Source of the DNA: Dokdonella sp.
Lineage (GTDB): Bacteria; Pseudomonadota; Gammaproteobacteria; Xanthomonadales; Rhodanobacteraceae
Direction of reading: 5' to 3'
Assembly (NCBI RefSeq): GCF_019634775.1
Contig: NZ_JAHCAS010000001.1
Coordinates: 1,866,894 to 1,930,893, forward strand
DNA length: 64,000 bases
The notes beneath the pieces are model-generated. The model saw only the letters and a list, made by a program, of their open reading frames with translations. It did no database searches and had not been told where the DNA came from. A program made the translations under genes and the position numbers. Below, in pieces: positions 26,624-35,003 of this stretch (the stretch's first letter is position 1; each line of letters begins with the position of its first letter).

Positions 26624-27082
26624 TCAGTTCTGGCCGCCGCGGCAGATGGTCGGCAGGTACTTCGGCGCAATCGCCGAGCTGCAGGTCCACACGGTCGAGC
26701 CGGCGGTCGCACCGAAGCTCGGCGTGAAGACGAGTGTCGAGCTATTGATGGTGTTGTTGGCGCGCCGCGGGGCCGTACTGCTGTAGGTCGCGGTGATCAC
26801 GCCGTTGGCTCCCACTGCAACCTGGGAGACGTACTTGCCCGTGATCGACGCGGCCGCCGCGAGGCCGGCGTCCGCATTGCTGGTCGGCGCGGTGCCACGG
26901 TTGGAGTAGAACTCGGCCACGGCGGTCTTGGCGCCGTCGGCCAGCACCGCACCTTCCGAGACCTGCGAGCGGATCACATAGTCCTGGTAGGCCGGCAGCG
27001 CGATGGCGGCGAGGATGGCGATGATCGCGACGACGATCATGAGTTCGATGAGGGTGAAGCCCTGGGTCTTCTTCATGTTCAT
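26624..27082 (-). CDS. pilA: Type IV major pilin PilA
   Basis: The 152-residue prepilin has the leader MNMKKTQG, cleaved before [18 protein letters not shown], with Glu5 present. Its variable middle is Ala/Ser/Thr rich. The disulfide loop lies between VWTCSSA and PTICRGGQN at the C-terminus. AAGGA about ten nt upstream supports the start at 27082. It has its own sigma-54-type promoter and terminator, as expected for a strongly expressed major subunit. In this genome group pilA normally sits next to pilB; here 18 kb of glycan genes lie between. Confidence 0.94.
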   Translation of the reverse strand: MNMKKTQGFTLIELMIVVAIIAILAAIALPAYQDYVIRSQVSEGAVLADGAKTAVAEFYSNRGTAPTSNADAGLAAAASITGKYVSQVAVGANGVITATYSSTAPRRANNTINSSTLVFTPSFGATAGSTVWTCSSAIAPKYLPTICRGGQN

Positions 27083-27217
27083 GACAAAGGTTCCTTTGAA
27101 AGGGTGTGACGCATTGAAAAGGTAAATCCGGATTGCCCCTGGCTTCCGGTTCGGTCGACCCGGGAAAGCTTTCCTGGCCGCCCGCTTCGACAAATCCCGG
27201 AAGCGTGCGGAGGATAG

Positions 27218-27234
27218 AGCAGCATCCGTGCCAA
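27218..27234 (-). promoter_or_regulatory. Sigma-54 (RpoN) -24/-12 promoter of pilA
   Basis: On the minus strand the sequence reads TTGGCACGGATGCTGCT: GG and GC are 10 nt apart and the -24 half is the full TTGGCACG consensus. Transcription should start near 27206, leaving a leader of about 120 nt. RpoN/PilR control is established for pilA in Pseudomonas and Xanthomonas. In the rest of the 27083-27449 gap I see nothing else I can support. Confidence 0.8.
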
Positions 27235-27449
27235 GTGGGCGGAATCTGCGGCGCGGCGTAACAATCCTTGATGATCGTCACAGGCCGTGCACCGTGCCGG
27301 GGCTCCCGGACGCGCGATCTGTGCCAGCGATCACGCAGCACCCGCGGGGACCGGGTGGCTGCCGGCCTGCGGGCGGTGTCGGGAGCTTCCGCAGGCGATG
27401 TCAGCATGTGACGCCGATTGTCAGGAATGGCGGACAGCGGGGCGCGGCC

Positions 27450-28193
27450 TCAATTGGGATCGATGGCGATGACGCCGAGGACCGCGCCGGTGCGCGCATC
27501 CAGCAGCATCGTCAGGCTGGCCTTGCGCGCATCCACCGGCAGCCAGGCCAGTTCGGATTCCGGCTTGGCGTGTTCCTTCAGCCAGGCGTCGATGGCGGCG
27601 GCCGCATCCGCCTGCCGGTCGCGCAGCGCCGCGATCGGCTTGGCGCGGGCGCGCAGGTGGTCGGCTTCCTCGGCGTAGTCGACGAAATAGCGCGGCTGGT
27701 TCTGCACATCACGCCCGGCGAATCCGGCAAAGAGCAGGTCGCTGCGCTCTTTCGGGTCGCTCGGCAGGCGTGCGGCGACCAGGCGCGGGCCGGTCCACGG
27801 GAGGCTGGCAAAGCGCGGGTCACGCGCCTCCGCCAGATCGGCCGGCGCGATCTCGTTGGCCGCCACCACCACGAAACGATCCACTGCCGCGACGATGAAG
27901 GCCGGCCGCGCCGAAGCGATGACATGGAGCCCGTAGAGCAGGGCCGCTGCTTGCACCACGACGATGACGCCGAGGTCGAACCTGAGCCCGGGCTTGCCCG
28001 CCTTGAACACGACCAGGGTAAGCAGGGGGCCGAGCACCAGGTCGATGCCGATCAGGGTGAGGGTGAGTTCCTGCCCGCCCGCTGCCTGGAAGTACGGCGA
28101 GGGATACCACACGCCGAACACCAGGGTGAGCACGGCAAGGCCGATCAGCACACTGATCGCAAGGTGGATTCCGGCGGCTTTCCAGCGGGACAT
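27450..28193 (-). CDS. TfpX/TfpZ-family type IV pilin accessory protein
   Basis: The 247-residue inner-membrane protein opens with MSRWKAAGIHLAISVLIG. The family signature DLVLGPLLTLVVFKAGKPG follows at residues 53-71 and gives two or three membrane helices, then a soluble periplasmic domain. TfpX/TfpZ proteins are encoded next to certain pilA alleles in Pseudomonas aeruginosa and influence assembly or retraction of the matching pilin. Here the gene stands upstream of both pilins on the same strand. The start at 28193 was chosen because it gives the family N-terminus. Confidence 0.85.
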   Translation of the reverse strand: MSRWKAAGIHLAISVLIGLAVLTLVFGVWYPSPYFQAAGGQELTLTLIGIDLVLGPLLTLVVFKAGKPGLRFDLGVIVVVQAAALLYGLHVIASARPAFIVAAVDRFVVVAANEIAPADLAEARDPRFASLPWTGPRLVAARLPSDPKERSDLLFAGFAGRDVQNQPRYFVDYAEEADHLRARAKPIAALRDRQADAAAAIDAWLKEHAKPESELAWLPVDARKASLTMLLDARTGAVLGVIAIDPN

Positions 28194-28268
28194 GGTGTGT
28201 GAACCGAGGGGAGCGGCGGGGGATTCTAGTGCGGCTGGTCGATCGTGCAATGGGGGTGACGTTGCAAG

Positions 28269-28564
28269 GTGTGCGACATCGACATCCGCTTCGATCTCAA
28301 CGGCGCGAGTTTTGTCTGGGATGACGAGAAGGCCCGGCCCTGAATCACGACGTCACGTCCAGGCACGCGGCGGAGGTGTTTTTCGATCCGTTCTTCCGGC
28401 TGGTGGATGCCAGTCGCAATGACGAGGCCCGCGACGCGGTGATTGGCCATGACGTTCAGGGGCGACTTTTGTTCGTCGTGCACATCGAGATCGATGGCGA
28501 GTGCATCCGCATCATTTCGGCCCGCAAGGCCACGAAACAGGAAGGTGACATCCATGATTCCTGA
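28269..28564 (+). pseudogene. brnT: BrnT-type toxin gene, frameshifted
   Basis: Two frames together make a BrnT ribonuclease toxin. The first (from a GTG at 28269) gives the family N-terminus FVWDDEKARP and then meets TGA. The second, shifted by one nt around 28335-28342, continues as NHDVTSRHAAEVFFDP and then GRLLFVVHIEIDGECIRIISARKA, the family C-terminus. The second frame has a stop just upstream and no ATG; only a GTG at 28376 could start it, without the first catalytic strand. The toxin is therefore probably dead unless a single-base sequencing error is present. Its stop overlaps brnA by 11 nt. Confidence 0.75.
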
Positions 28565-28835
28565 CAAACTGAAGGCCCGGATGAAGAAGGACCGGGAAAT
28601 GACCAGCATTACGTTGCGCATCCCCGTGGATGTGGTCGAATCGTTGAAGGCGATTGCGCCACACAAGGGCATGAGCGGATACCAGGCGCTGCTGAAGGCG
28701 TATGTGAGCGAGGGTCTGCGTCGCGATGAGGCGGTGCATGTCTTCGGCCCGGCCGCGCGTCTGGCGCAGGCATTGCGCAAGCGCGGCGTGCCCGCGGAGC
28801 TGATCGAGGCGGCGGTGCAGGAGGCGGCGGCTTGA
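28554..28835 (+). CDS. brnA: BrnA-type ribbon-helix-helix antitoxin
   Basis: The 93-residue protein has the BrnA/CopG-like DNA-binding region MTSITLRIPVDVVESLKAIA, followed by GMSGYQALLKAYVSEGLR. A helical C-terminus normally wraps the toxin. BrnA represses its own promoter and neutralises BrnT. The reading frame is intact although the toxin frame before it is broken, so this may be a surviving orphan antitoxin. The ATG at 28554 overlaps the brnT stop, as in other brnTA operons. Confidence 0.85.
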   Translation: MIPDKLKARMKKDREMTSITLRIPVDVVESLKAIAPHKGMSGYQALLKAYVSEGLRRDEAVHVFGPAARLAQALRKRGVPAELIEAAVQEAAA

Positions 28836-28973
28836 GTCGACGCAGGTGTTTCGGATGATGCATGGCCAGCCATGCAACATCGCCTGGCAGCAGAGCACGA
28901 TCGAATCGCCTGCCGTGTTGTCGCAAACACGCACCCCGATGATGCCCTGGCGTGATGGCCTGCCATGTCCTGC

Positions 28974-29055
28974 CGTGGGCGCCCGTTCACGGGCAATCGG
29001 TGGCGAGGCGTGTCATCACGGAAAGCATCGCCCGTGAACGGACTCCTTACGGGGT
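28974..29055. repeat. REP-like inverted pair, family A
   Basis: The left half GTGGGCGCCCGTTCACGGGC and the right half GCATCGCCCGTGAACGGACT are inverted about a spacer of about 35 bp. It sits directly before the 3' end of the enoyl-CoA hydratase gene. Confidence 0.7.
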
Positions 29056-29059
29056 GGGT

Positions 29060-29821
29060 TCAAGCCTTGGCCTTGAGTCTGGCGACGAGGTTGCCGAGGA
29101 CGTGCTGGGCTTCGGCGGAGAACCAGCGGTCGACGAATGGGGCGGTGTCCATCGCGCCGGGGCGGTCGAACAGGGCGACGAGGTCGGCGCGGGCGATGCG
29201 GCGGGTTTCGGTCATGGCCTCGACGGGCAGGGCGAGCAGGTCGGTGAGCCAGCGGATGGCGTGCTCGACGACCTGTTCGGCATCGGCCAGCGCGTCGACA
29301 AGGCCGACATCGAGGGCGCGTTCGGCTTCGAGCATGGCACCTGCGACCATCAGGCGTTCGGCGCGGTGGTTGCCGACCAGGCGGCGCAGGGTGGCCTGGA
29401 CCAGTTCCGGCACGACCAGGCCGACCTGGGTTTCGTTGAGGCCGATGCGATAGTCGCCGCGCGCCATGATGCGGTAGTCGCAGAAGATCGACAGCACCGC
29501 GCCGCCGGCCGGGCTGTGGCCGGTGATGGCGGCGACGACGGGCACGGGCGAGGTGCCGAGTGCATGCAGTAGGCCGAAGAAATCGGCCCATACCGTGCGC
29601 ATCGTGGCACGGTCGAGCTGGAGCAGGGCGGGCACGTCGAGGCCGCCGGAAAACATGCCGGGGCGCCCGGACAGCACGATGCCGCGCGCGCCGCTCGCCG
29701 GGGCTGCTTCGACGGCTTCGCGCAGACAGCGGATCAGTTCGGCATCGAGCGCGTTGACCGGTGGGCGCGACAGGCGCAGTTCGAGGATGTCGTGGTGGCG
29801 CAGGGTTTCGAGGACGGTCAT
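29060..29821 (-). CDS. Enoyl-CoA hydratase/isomerase family protein
   Basis: The 253-residue crotonase-fold protein has the N-terminal RPPVNALD segment, the oxyanion-hole motif FSGGLDV near residue 57, and the second oxyanion region ITGHSPAGGAVLS near 100. An acidic residue in NETQVGL lies where isomerases carry a catalytic Glu. It could be a hydratase or a delta3-delta2-enoyl-CoA isomerase acting in beta-oxidation; the NETQVGL region slightly favours the isomerase. It is a single gene, flanked on both sides by REP-like pairs. Confidence 0.85.
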   Translation of the reverse strand: MTVLETLRHHDILELRLSRPPVNALDAELIRCLREAVEAAPASGARGIVLSGRPGMFSGGLDVPALLQLDRATMRTVWADFFGLLHALGTSPVPVVAAITGHSPAGGAVLSIFCDYRIMARGDYRIGLNETQVGLVVPELVQATLRRLVGNHRAERLMVAGAMLEAERALDVGLVDALADAEQVVEHAIRWLTDLLALPVEAMTETRRIARADLVALFDRPGAMDTAPFVDRWFSAEAQHVLGNLVARLKAKA

Positions 29822-29857
29822 GGCGGGTCCGGGGTTGTGGTGACGTGCGCTGTACTC

Positions 29858-29929
29858 GCAGAAGCCCGTTCACCGGCGACCTGGCGCGGCGAAGCAGAAT
29901 GCATCGCCTCTGAAGGGGCCCCCGCGGGA
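29858..29929. repeat. REP-like inverted pair, family A
   Basis: The left half GCAGAAGCCCGTTCACCGGC and the right half GCATCGCCTCTGAAGGGGCC are inverted. It is more diverged than the other copies and lies between the DUF4139 gene end and the enoyl-CoA hydratase start. Confidence 0.65.
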
Positions 29930-29963
29930 GCGGTGCAGGGGTTGAGGTGAGTGGCACGGCTCA

Positions 29964-31394
29964 TCAATCGTCCGCCGGCGTCCAGGTGTAGGCGACGCTG
30001 TAGTCGAGCACGGCCTTGCCGTTGGCGGGCACGTTGATTTCGAATTCGAGCGTGTCGGGGGTCTGGCGGGTCGGTTTGGCGCTCGATGTGGCGAGTTTCC
30101 ATTGCGTCCAGCGATTGGGATGCTCGCGCACGGTGACGGTGCGCGCGCTGGCGCCGGCGTTGCTGAAGCCGAGACGGAATCCTTCGCCCATCGTGCGTGC
30201 GCCGCGGTCGACCGTGAAGGCGGTGCGCTCGCGCGTGGCGCTGAGTTCGAAGGCGTTGCCGAGGGTGAGGTCGACCGGCTGGCCTTTCGGCGTGTCGCCG
30301 ACGCGGTTTTCGCCGAGGAATTCGAGCTGGCCGTCGCGATCGCGCATGAGCACGCGCAGATAGCCGGCGGGCAGGTTTTCGGCGGCGCTGAAGCGCAGCG
30401 TGCCGAGCACCGGGCCGCTGCTGCGCGTGGTGCCGGTGGCGCCGGTCATCGGCTTCGGCGGATACCAGGTGTTGCCGGATTCGAACAGCCAACTGCGCTG
30501 GCAGGGGAGTTCGCGGGCGGCGTACAGCGGCACCTGGGTGACGCTGGCGTCGGGCAGGTCGAGCGTGCCGTCGATGGCGAAGCTGCGGTAGTCGCCGAGC
30601 GAGGTCTGCTCGGGCAGGTCGAAGGGCGCGGCTTCGGCGACCATGCCCTTGGCCATCATCATCGGCTGTGCCATCGACGGTTTGGCGAAGTTCGCTGTGC
30701 CGGCGATCAGCTTGAGGCGCGAAGCCGGATAGTCGCGACCGCTGCGGTTGGCGATGCTGGCCAACGCCTCGAAACGCATCGCGCAGGCATCGGCATCGGC
30801 GAGCACCACCGAGTAGGCGGCGCGCCAGCCGAGGCCGCTGGTCGGATAGGCGAGGCGCACGCGCTCGCTGCCGGCCTTGCCTTCCAGGGCGAGTTGCAGG
30901 GTGCTGCCGGGTTGGCCGCTGCCGCTGGCGAAGCGCACGCTGGTGTAGTCGCGCACGTAGTGCACGCGGCCGTCGCCGGCACGCACGCCGATGCCGTTGC
31001 CATCGATGCTGAGCAAGGTGCCACCGACCAGCAGCCGATCGGCGGCGAAGACCTCGATCGCCTCGCCGCGATGCGCGGCAAGCAGGCCGGTATCGCCGGC
31101 GGCGAGCACGCGCTGGGCGAGCACGCGCGTGCCACGGACGGAATCGATGGCGATGGCTTCGGCGTCGATGGTCGAGGGCAGGCCGTCGATGACGACGGTC
31201 TGGCGACCGCCGTCCAGGGTCAGCACGCGCACTTCGTGCACGACCGCATAGCCGTCGGCCACCGGCGATCCGCCGCCTTCGAACAGGGCGCCGCCATCGC
31301 TGCGGTAGATCGTCAGCGCTGCATCGTCGGCGGCCGTGGCAATGGCGGGGAGGGACAGTGTGGCGGCGATCGCCGAGGCGAGGATGCGGTGCAT
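29964..31394 (-). CDS. DUF4139 domain-containing secreted protein
   Basis: The 476-residue protein begins with a clear signal peptide (hydrophobic core ILASAIAATLSLPAIATA, cleavage after ATA). Its long beta-rich body matches the DUF4139 family, with the typical segment LAYPTSGLGWRAAYSVVL in the middle and ENRVGDTPKGQPVDLTLG in the C-terminal half. Function is unknown; related proteins are exported beta-sandwich proteins. The start at 31394 is set by the signal peptide. It is divergent from the PCu(A)C gene, whose start lies 64 nt away, so the two promoters must share that gap. Confidence 0.8.
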   Translation of the reverse strand: MHRILASAIAATLSLPAIATAADDAALTIYRSDGGALFEGGGSPVADGYAVVHEVRVLTLDGGRQTVVIDGLPSTIDAEAIAIDSVRGTRVLAQRVLAAGDTGLLAAHRGEAIEVFAADRLLVGGTLLSIDGNGIGVRAGDGRVHYVRDYTSVRFASGSGQPGSTLQLALEGKAGSERVRLAYPTSGLGWRAAYSVVLADADACAMRFEALASIANRSGRDYPASRLKLIAGTANFAKPSMAQPMMMAKGMVAEAAPFDLPEQTSLGDYRSFAIDGTLDLPDASVTQVPLYAARELPCQRSWLFESGNTWYPPKPMTGATGTTRSSGPVLGTLRFSAAENLPAGYLRVLMRDRDGQLEFLGENRVGDTPKGQPVDLTLGNAFELSATRERTAFTVDRGARTMGEGFRLGFSNAGASARTVTVREHPNRWTQWKLATSSAKPTRQTPDTLEFEINVPANGKAVLDYSVAYTWTPADD

Positions 31395-31458
31395 GGTCGC
31401 GGAATCCGTGGGAGCCAGGACAGGCGCCGTATCATAGCGGCGCTGCCTGGAGACGCCG

Positions 31459-31899
31459 ATGAACATTCTGCAACGTGTTGCTGCTCTCATGGTTTTCGCC
31501 TTCGCTGCCACGGCTGCCGAAGCCGGCGGGAAGCTCGTCATCGAAGCCGCGTGGATTCCGACTGCGCCACCGGGCATGGCGATGTATGCCGGTTACGCGA
31601 CGCTGGCCAATCGGGGTGATGCGGAATTGACGATCAAGGCTGCCGAATCGCCGCAGTTCGACGACGTGTCGATCCACGAGACCGTCGTCGTGGACGGCGT
31701 GTCGCGGATGCGCGCGCTGGAGACGATCGCGATCCCCGCAGGGGGCGAGGTGAAGCTCGTGCCGGGCGGACGTCATCTGATGCTGATGGAACCGGTGTCC
31801 ACGCCGGCGCCGCTGGCGGGCGACACCGTGATGATCGAATTCGTGCTCACCGATGGCAGCCGCGTGCCGGCAACATTCACCGTCCGCGCGCGGGATTGA
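31459..31899 (+). CDS. PCu(A)C-type periplasmic copper chaperone
   Basis: The 146-residue protein has a signal peptide (MNILQRVAALMVFAFAATAAEA) and a cupredoxin-like domain. It carries the H(M)X10MX21HXM copper-binding set: His in SIHETVV, Met in VSRMRAL, and His/Met in GGRHLMLM. The family (DUF461/PCuAC) binds Cu(I) in the periplasm and delivers it to the CuA centre of cytochrome oxidase. No ScoI partner is adjacent here. Confidence 0.88.
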   Translation: MNILQRVAALMVFAFAATAAEAGGKLVIEAAWIPTAPPGMAMYAGYATLANRGDAELTIKAAESPQFDDVSIHETVVVDGVSRMRALETIAIPAGGEVKLVPGGRHLMLMEPVSTPAPLAGDTVMIEFVLTDGSRVPATFTVRARD

Positions 31900-31949
31900 C
31901 ACGAATCGATCGCCTGCCCGGCCCCTGCGGGGCGGTGTGGCATCGATGC

Positions 31950-32326
31950 GCTGTAGGAAACGCCTTTAGGCGTGATGCTGTTGGTTCGGAGATCGATGCG
32001 CTGTAGGAAACGCCTTTAGGCGTGATGCTTCTTCGGTGGGCGTTGTACGGCAAGGGCATCGCGGCTGAAGCCGCTTCCTACAGCCGCGTCCTACGGGCGC
32101 TTCCTGCGGGCGCTTCCTGCGGGCGGGGTGGGATCAATGCGCTGTAGGAAACGCCTTTAGGCGTGATGCGTTTTCCGGGGATCAACGCGCTGTAGGAAAC
32201 GCCTTTAGGCGTGATGCTTCTTCGGTGGGCGTTGTACGGCCAAGGCATCGCGGCTGAAGCCGCTTCCTACAGCCGCTCCTACGGCTGCTCCTACGGCCGC
32301 TTCCTACGGCCGGTTTCTGTGGGGGC
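31950..32326. repeat. GTAG-type REP array 1
   Basis: Four copies of the element GCTGTAGGAAACGCCTTTAG (with GCGTGATGC after it) start at 31950, 32000, 32140 and 32189. Two inverted partners, GCATCGCGGCTGAAGCCGCT followed by TCCTAC, start at 32056 and 32245. Runs of degenerate decamers such as CGCTTCCTAC or GGGCGCTTCC follow each partner. The plan matches GTAG-containing REP/BIME clusters of Xanthomonadales and pseudomonads. The array fills the gap between the PCu(A)C gene and the bamD stop. No REP-associated transposase is seen in the window. Confidence 0.9.
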
Positions 32327-32329
32327 TTG

Positions 32330-33187
32330 CTATTTCTTCGCGATCGGTTTGGCGCCGCGGTTGCTGAGCGGGATCAGTTTCCACCAGTTCGAGCGCCACA
32401 CCGGCCAGCCTTGGCTGAGCGCGGGGTGGTTCGGGTAGTTGAGCTGGAGCACGCGCGCGGTGTCGTCGGAGAGGGATTCCTGGCCGAGTTCGTGGTAGCT
32501 CTTGACCAGAATGGCGAGCGCGTCGCCGACCTGCGGCGCGCCATCGTAGGTTTCGATGACGGTCTTGGCGCGGTTGGCCGCGGCAACGTTGGCGCCCTGG
32601 CGCAGGTAGTAGAGCGCGATGTTGATTTCGGCCTGGGCCATGCCGTTGCGCAGGTGGACCATGCGCTGGGTTGCGTCGGGTGTGTAGCGGCTGTCCGGGT
32701 AGCGCCGCACCAGTGACGAGAAATCGTCAAATGACTGGCGCAGGAAGGTCTGGTCGCGCTGGGTCATGTCGAGGCCGACATAACGTTCGAGCAATCCTTC
32801 CTCGCGGTCGAAGTTGATCAGGCCGCGCAGGTAGTAGGCGTAGTCGACGTGCTTGTGGGTCGGGTAAGTCTTGATGAAGCGGTTGATCGTCGAGTAGGCG
32901 TCATCCGGCTTGTTCATCTTGTACTGTGCGTAGGCCTGGTCGATCTGCGCCTGCTCGGTGTACGGACCGAACGGGAAGCGCGCGACGAGGCGGCCGAAGG
33001 TGCGCACCGCAGCGTCGTAGTTGCCTCGGTCGTTGGCCAGCTTGCCGCGTTCGTACAGGGCTTCGACGCCGAGCGTCTCGAGCGGGTCTTCCCGTTTCTT
33101 GCCGAACATCGAACAACCGACGAGGGCGACGAGGGCGAGGAGCAGCAGCAGCCGCGAGGCGGCGCGGAACACGGGCGAAACTCGCAT
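32330..33187 (-). CDS. bamD: Outer-membrane assembly lipoprotein BamD
   Basis: The 285-residue protein begins with a lipoprotein signal whose lipobox LVALVGC gives a lipidated Cys. TPR-like repeats follow (ALYERGKLANDRGNYDAA near 50, then repeats to about 230) and fit BamD of the BAM complex that inserts outer-membrane beta-barrels. The start at 33187 is placed by the lipoprotein signal. It is divergent from rluD, the conserved bamD-rluD-pgeF arrangement of gammaproteobacteria. A REP array abuts its 3' end. Confidence 0.95.
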   Translation of the reverse strand: MRVSPVFRAASRLLLLLALVALVGCSMFGKKREDPLETLGVEALYERGKLANDRGNYDAAVRTFGRLVARFPFGPYTEQAQIDQAYAQYKMNKPDDAYSTINRFIKTYPTHKHVDYAYYLRGLINFDREEGLLERYVGLDMTQRDQTFLRQSFDDFSSLVRRYPDSRYTPDATQRMVHLRNGMAQAEINIALYYLRQGANVAAANRAKTVIETYDGAPQVGDALAILVKSYHELGQESLSDDTARVLQLNYPNHPALSQGWPVWRSNWWKLIPLSNRGAKPIAKK

Positions 33188-33284
33188 GCGGAGGGGGGCT
33201 CTGCGATGATGTAAGGCCGCGATCATACCGCGAACCCGGCAGGTGCCGGAAACCGGTTGCACCGCACATTTTTTTCACGTTCGC

Positions 33285-34241
33285 ATGACCGACCCCACCA
33301 CCACGCTGCGCGCGACGATCCCCGACGAGGCGGCCGGACGCCGTTTCGACCAGGTGCTTGCCGAGCTGTTCCCGGACTATTCGCGCTCGCGCCTGAGCGT
33401 TTGGATCAAATCCGGCGCGGCCCGTCTCGACGGCGCGACCGTGGCGCCGCGCCAGCTCGTCGACGCGGGTCAGGCGGTGGAGGTCGAGGTGCACCTCAAG
33501 CGCGAAGTCGGCGCCGAGGCCGAGGCGATCGCGCTCGATATCGTCCACCAGGATGACGACGTCATCGTCGTCAACAAGCCGGCCGGCCTGATCGTGCATC
33601 CCGGCGCCGGCAATCCGGCCGGTACCTTGCAGAATGCCCTGCTGCACCACGATCCGGGGCTGGCCTCCATCCCGCGCGCGGGCCTGGTGCATCGCCTCGA
33701 CAAGGACACCTCGGGCCTGCTCGTGGTCGCGCGCACCTTGCGTGCGCACACCGCGCTGGTCGAGCAACTGTCGGAGCGCACCATGCATCGCCAGTACGAG
33801 GCGATCGTCTACGGCGCGATGGTGGCCGGCGGCAAGGTCGATCAGCCGATTGGTCGGCATGCCGGCGATCGCCTGCGCCAGGCCGTGCGCGAGGACGGTC
33901 GCGAGGCGGTCACCCATTACCGCGTGCGCGAGCGCTTCCGTGCGCTGACCCTGATCGAATGCCGGCTCGAAACCGGACGCACGCACCAGATTCGCGTGCA
34001 CATGGCGCATGTGCGCCATCCGATCGTCGGCGATGCGACCTACGGCAACCTGCGCCTGCCCAAGGGCGCGACGCCGGAACTGATCGAGGCGCTGCGCGGG
34101 TTCCGTCGTCAGGCCCTGCATGCGGAACGGTTGTCGTTCGCGCATCCGGCGGATGGGCGCGAGATCGTCGTCGAAGCGCCACGGCCCGCCGACATGGAAC
34201 GCCTCGTCGCCGTGCTGCGTGACGACGCGAAGACGGGCTGA
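33285..34241 (+). CDS. rluD: 23S rRNA pseudouridine synthase RluD
   Basis: The 318-residue enzyme has an N-terminal S4 RNA-binding domain ([20 protein letters not shown]) and the RluA-family catalytic domain. The catalytic Asp is in [12 protein letters not shown] (near 145), and [12 protein letters not shown] is conserved near 232. It makes pseudouridines 1911, 1915 and 1917 in helix 69 of 23S rRNA in the characterised family member. The start at 33285 matches the family N-terminus. pgeF follows after 4 nt, and bamD is divergent. Confidence 0.95.
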   Translation: MTDPTTTLRATIPDEAAGRRFDQVLAELFPDYSRSRLSVWIKSGAARLDGATVAPRQLVDAGQAVEVEVHLKREVGAEAEAIALDIVHQDDDVIVVNKPAGLIVHPGAGNPAGTLQNALLHHDPGLASIPRAGLVHRLDKDTSGLLVVARTLRAHTALVEQLSERTMHRQYEAIVYGAMVAGGKVDQPIGRHAGDRLRQAVREDGREAVTHYRVRERFRALTLIECRLETGRTHQIRVHMAHVRHPIVGDATYGNLRLPKGATPELIEALRGFRRQALHAERLSFAHPADGREIVVEAPRPADMERLVAVLRDDAKTG

Positions 34242-34245
34242 GGCG

Positions 34246-34989
34246 ATGCAGGACTGGCTGGTCCCGGACTGGCCGGCGCCGCCGAACGTGCGGGCGCGGG
34301 TCAGCCTGCGCGGCTCGCCCGGCGTCTCGCTGGCGCCCTGGGATCGCTGCAACCTCGGCAGTCGTTGTGGTGACGATCCCGCTGCGGTGGCGGCAAACCG
34401 TGCCGGCCTGGTCGGCGCACTCGGCCTGCCGGCGATTCCGTGCTGGCTGCATCAGGTGCATGGGGTCGAGGTGGCGCTCGTCGATCGTGTCGATTCGGCC
34501 GCCGAGCCAGTGGCCGATGCGGCGATGACTGCGCAAGCCGGTCGCGTGCTTGCCGTGCTGACGGCGGATTGCCTGCCGGTGCTGTTGTGTCGAGCGGATG
34601 GTTCGGCCGTCGCCGCGGCACATGCCGGCTGGCGCGGGCTCGCCGCAGGCGTGCTCGAAGCAGCCTGCGATGCGCTCGGCTCGTCTGATCGCGAGGTGCT
34701 GGCCTGGCTCGGTCCGGCGATCGGCGCGGCTTCGTACGAAGTAGGCGACGAAGTGCGCGAGGCCTTCGTGCGCATCGATGCGGCTGCCGAAGCGGCCTTC
34801 GCACCGACCCGGCCGGGGCACTGGACCTGCGACCTCTACACCCTCGCCTGCCAGCGCCTCGCCGCGCGCGGCGTCAGTGGCGTGCATGGCGGAGGTTTCG
34901 ACACCCTGACCGATCCGCGCTTCTATTCCTACCGCCGCGAGGCCCGTACCGGGCGGTTTGCCAGCCTCGTGTGGATGGGGAGTTCCTGA
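34246..34989 (+). CDS. pgeF: Purine nucleoside phosphorylase-like protein PgeF (YfiH)
   Basis: The 247-residue protein belongs to the multicopper polyphenol oxidase/YfiH family. Zinc-binding residues are visible as His in WLHQVHG (near 68), Cys in LTADCLPVLL (near 108) and His in AAHAGWRGLA (near 125). Family members process purine nucleosides, and E. coli YfiH edits cell-wall precursors. It lies 4 nt behind rluD, the usual coupling. Confidence 0.92.
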   Translation: MQDWLVPDWPAPPNVRARVSLRGSPGVSLAPWDRCNLGSRCGDDPAAVAANRAGLVGALGLPAIPCWLHQVHGVEVALVDRVDSAAEPVADAAMTAQAGRVLAVLTADCLPVLLCRADGSAVAAAHAGWRGLAAGVLEAACDALGSSDREVLAWLGPAIGAASYEVGDEVREAFVRIDAAAEAAFAPTRPGHWTCDLYTLACQRLAARGVSGVHGGGFDTLTDPRFYSYRREARTGRFASLVWMGSS

Positions 34990-35003
34990 AGGGCGTGGCG
35001 GCG

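Noticed and set aside
30102..31619. A 505-residue plus-strand ORF
   Set aside because: It is antisense to the DUF4139 gene, which has a signal peptide and family motifs; the ORF has none.
32211..32438. Plus-strand ORF of 75 residues
   Set aside because: It is made from REP array 1 and antisense sequence of bamD.
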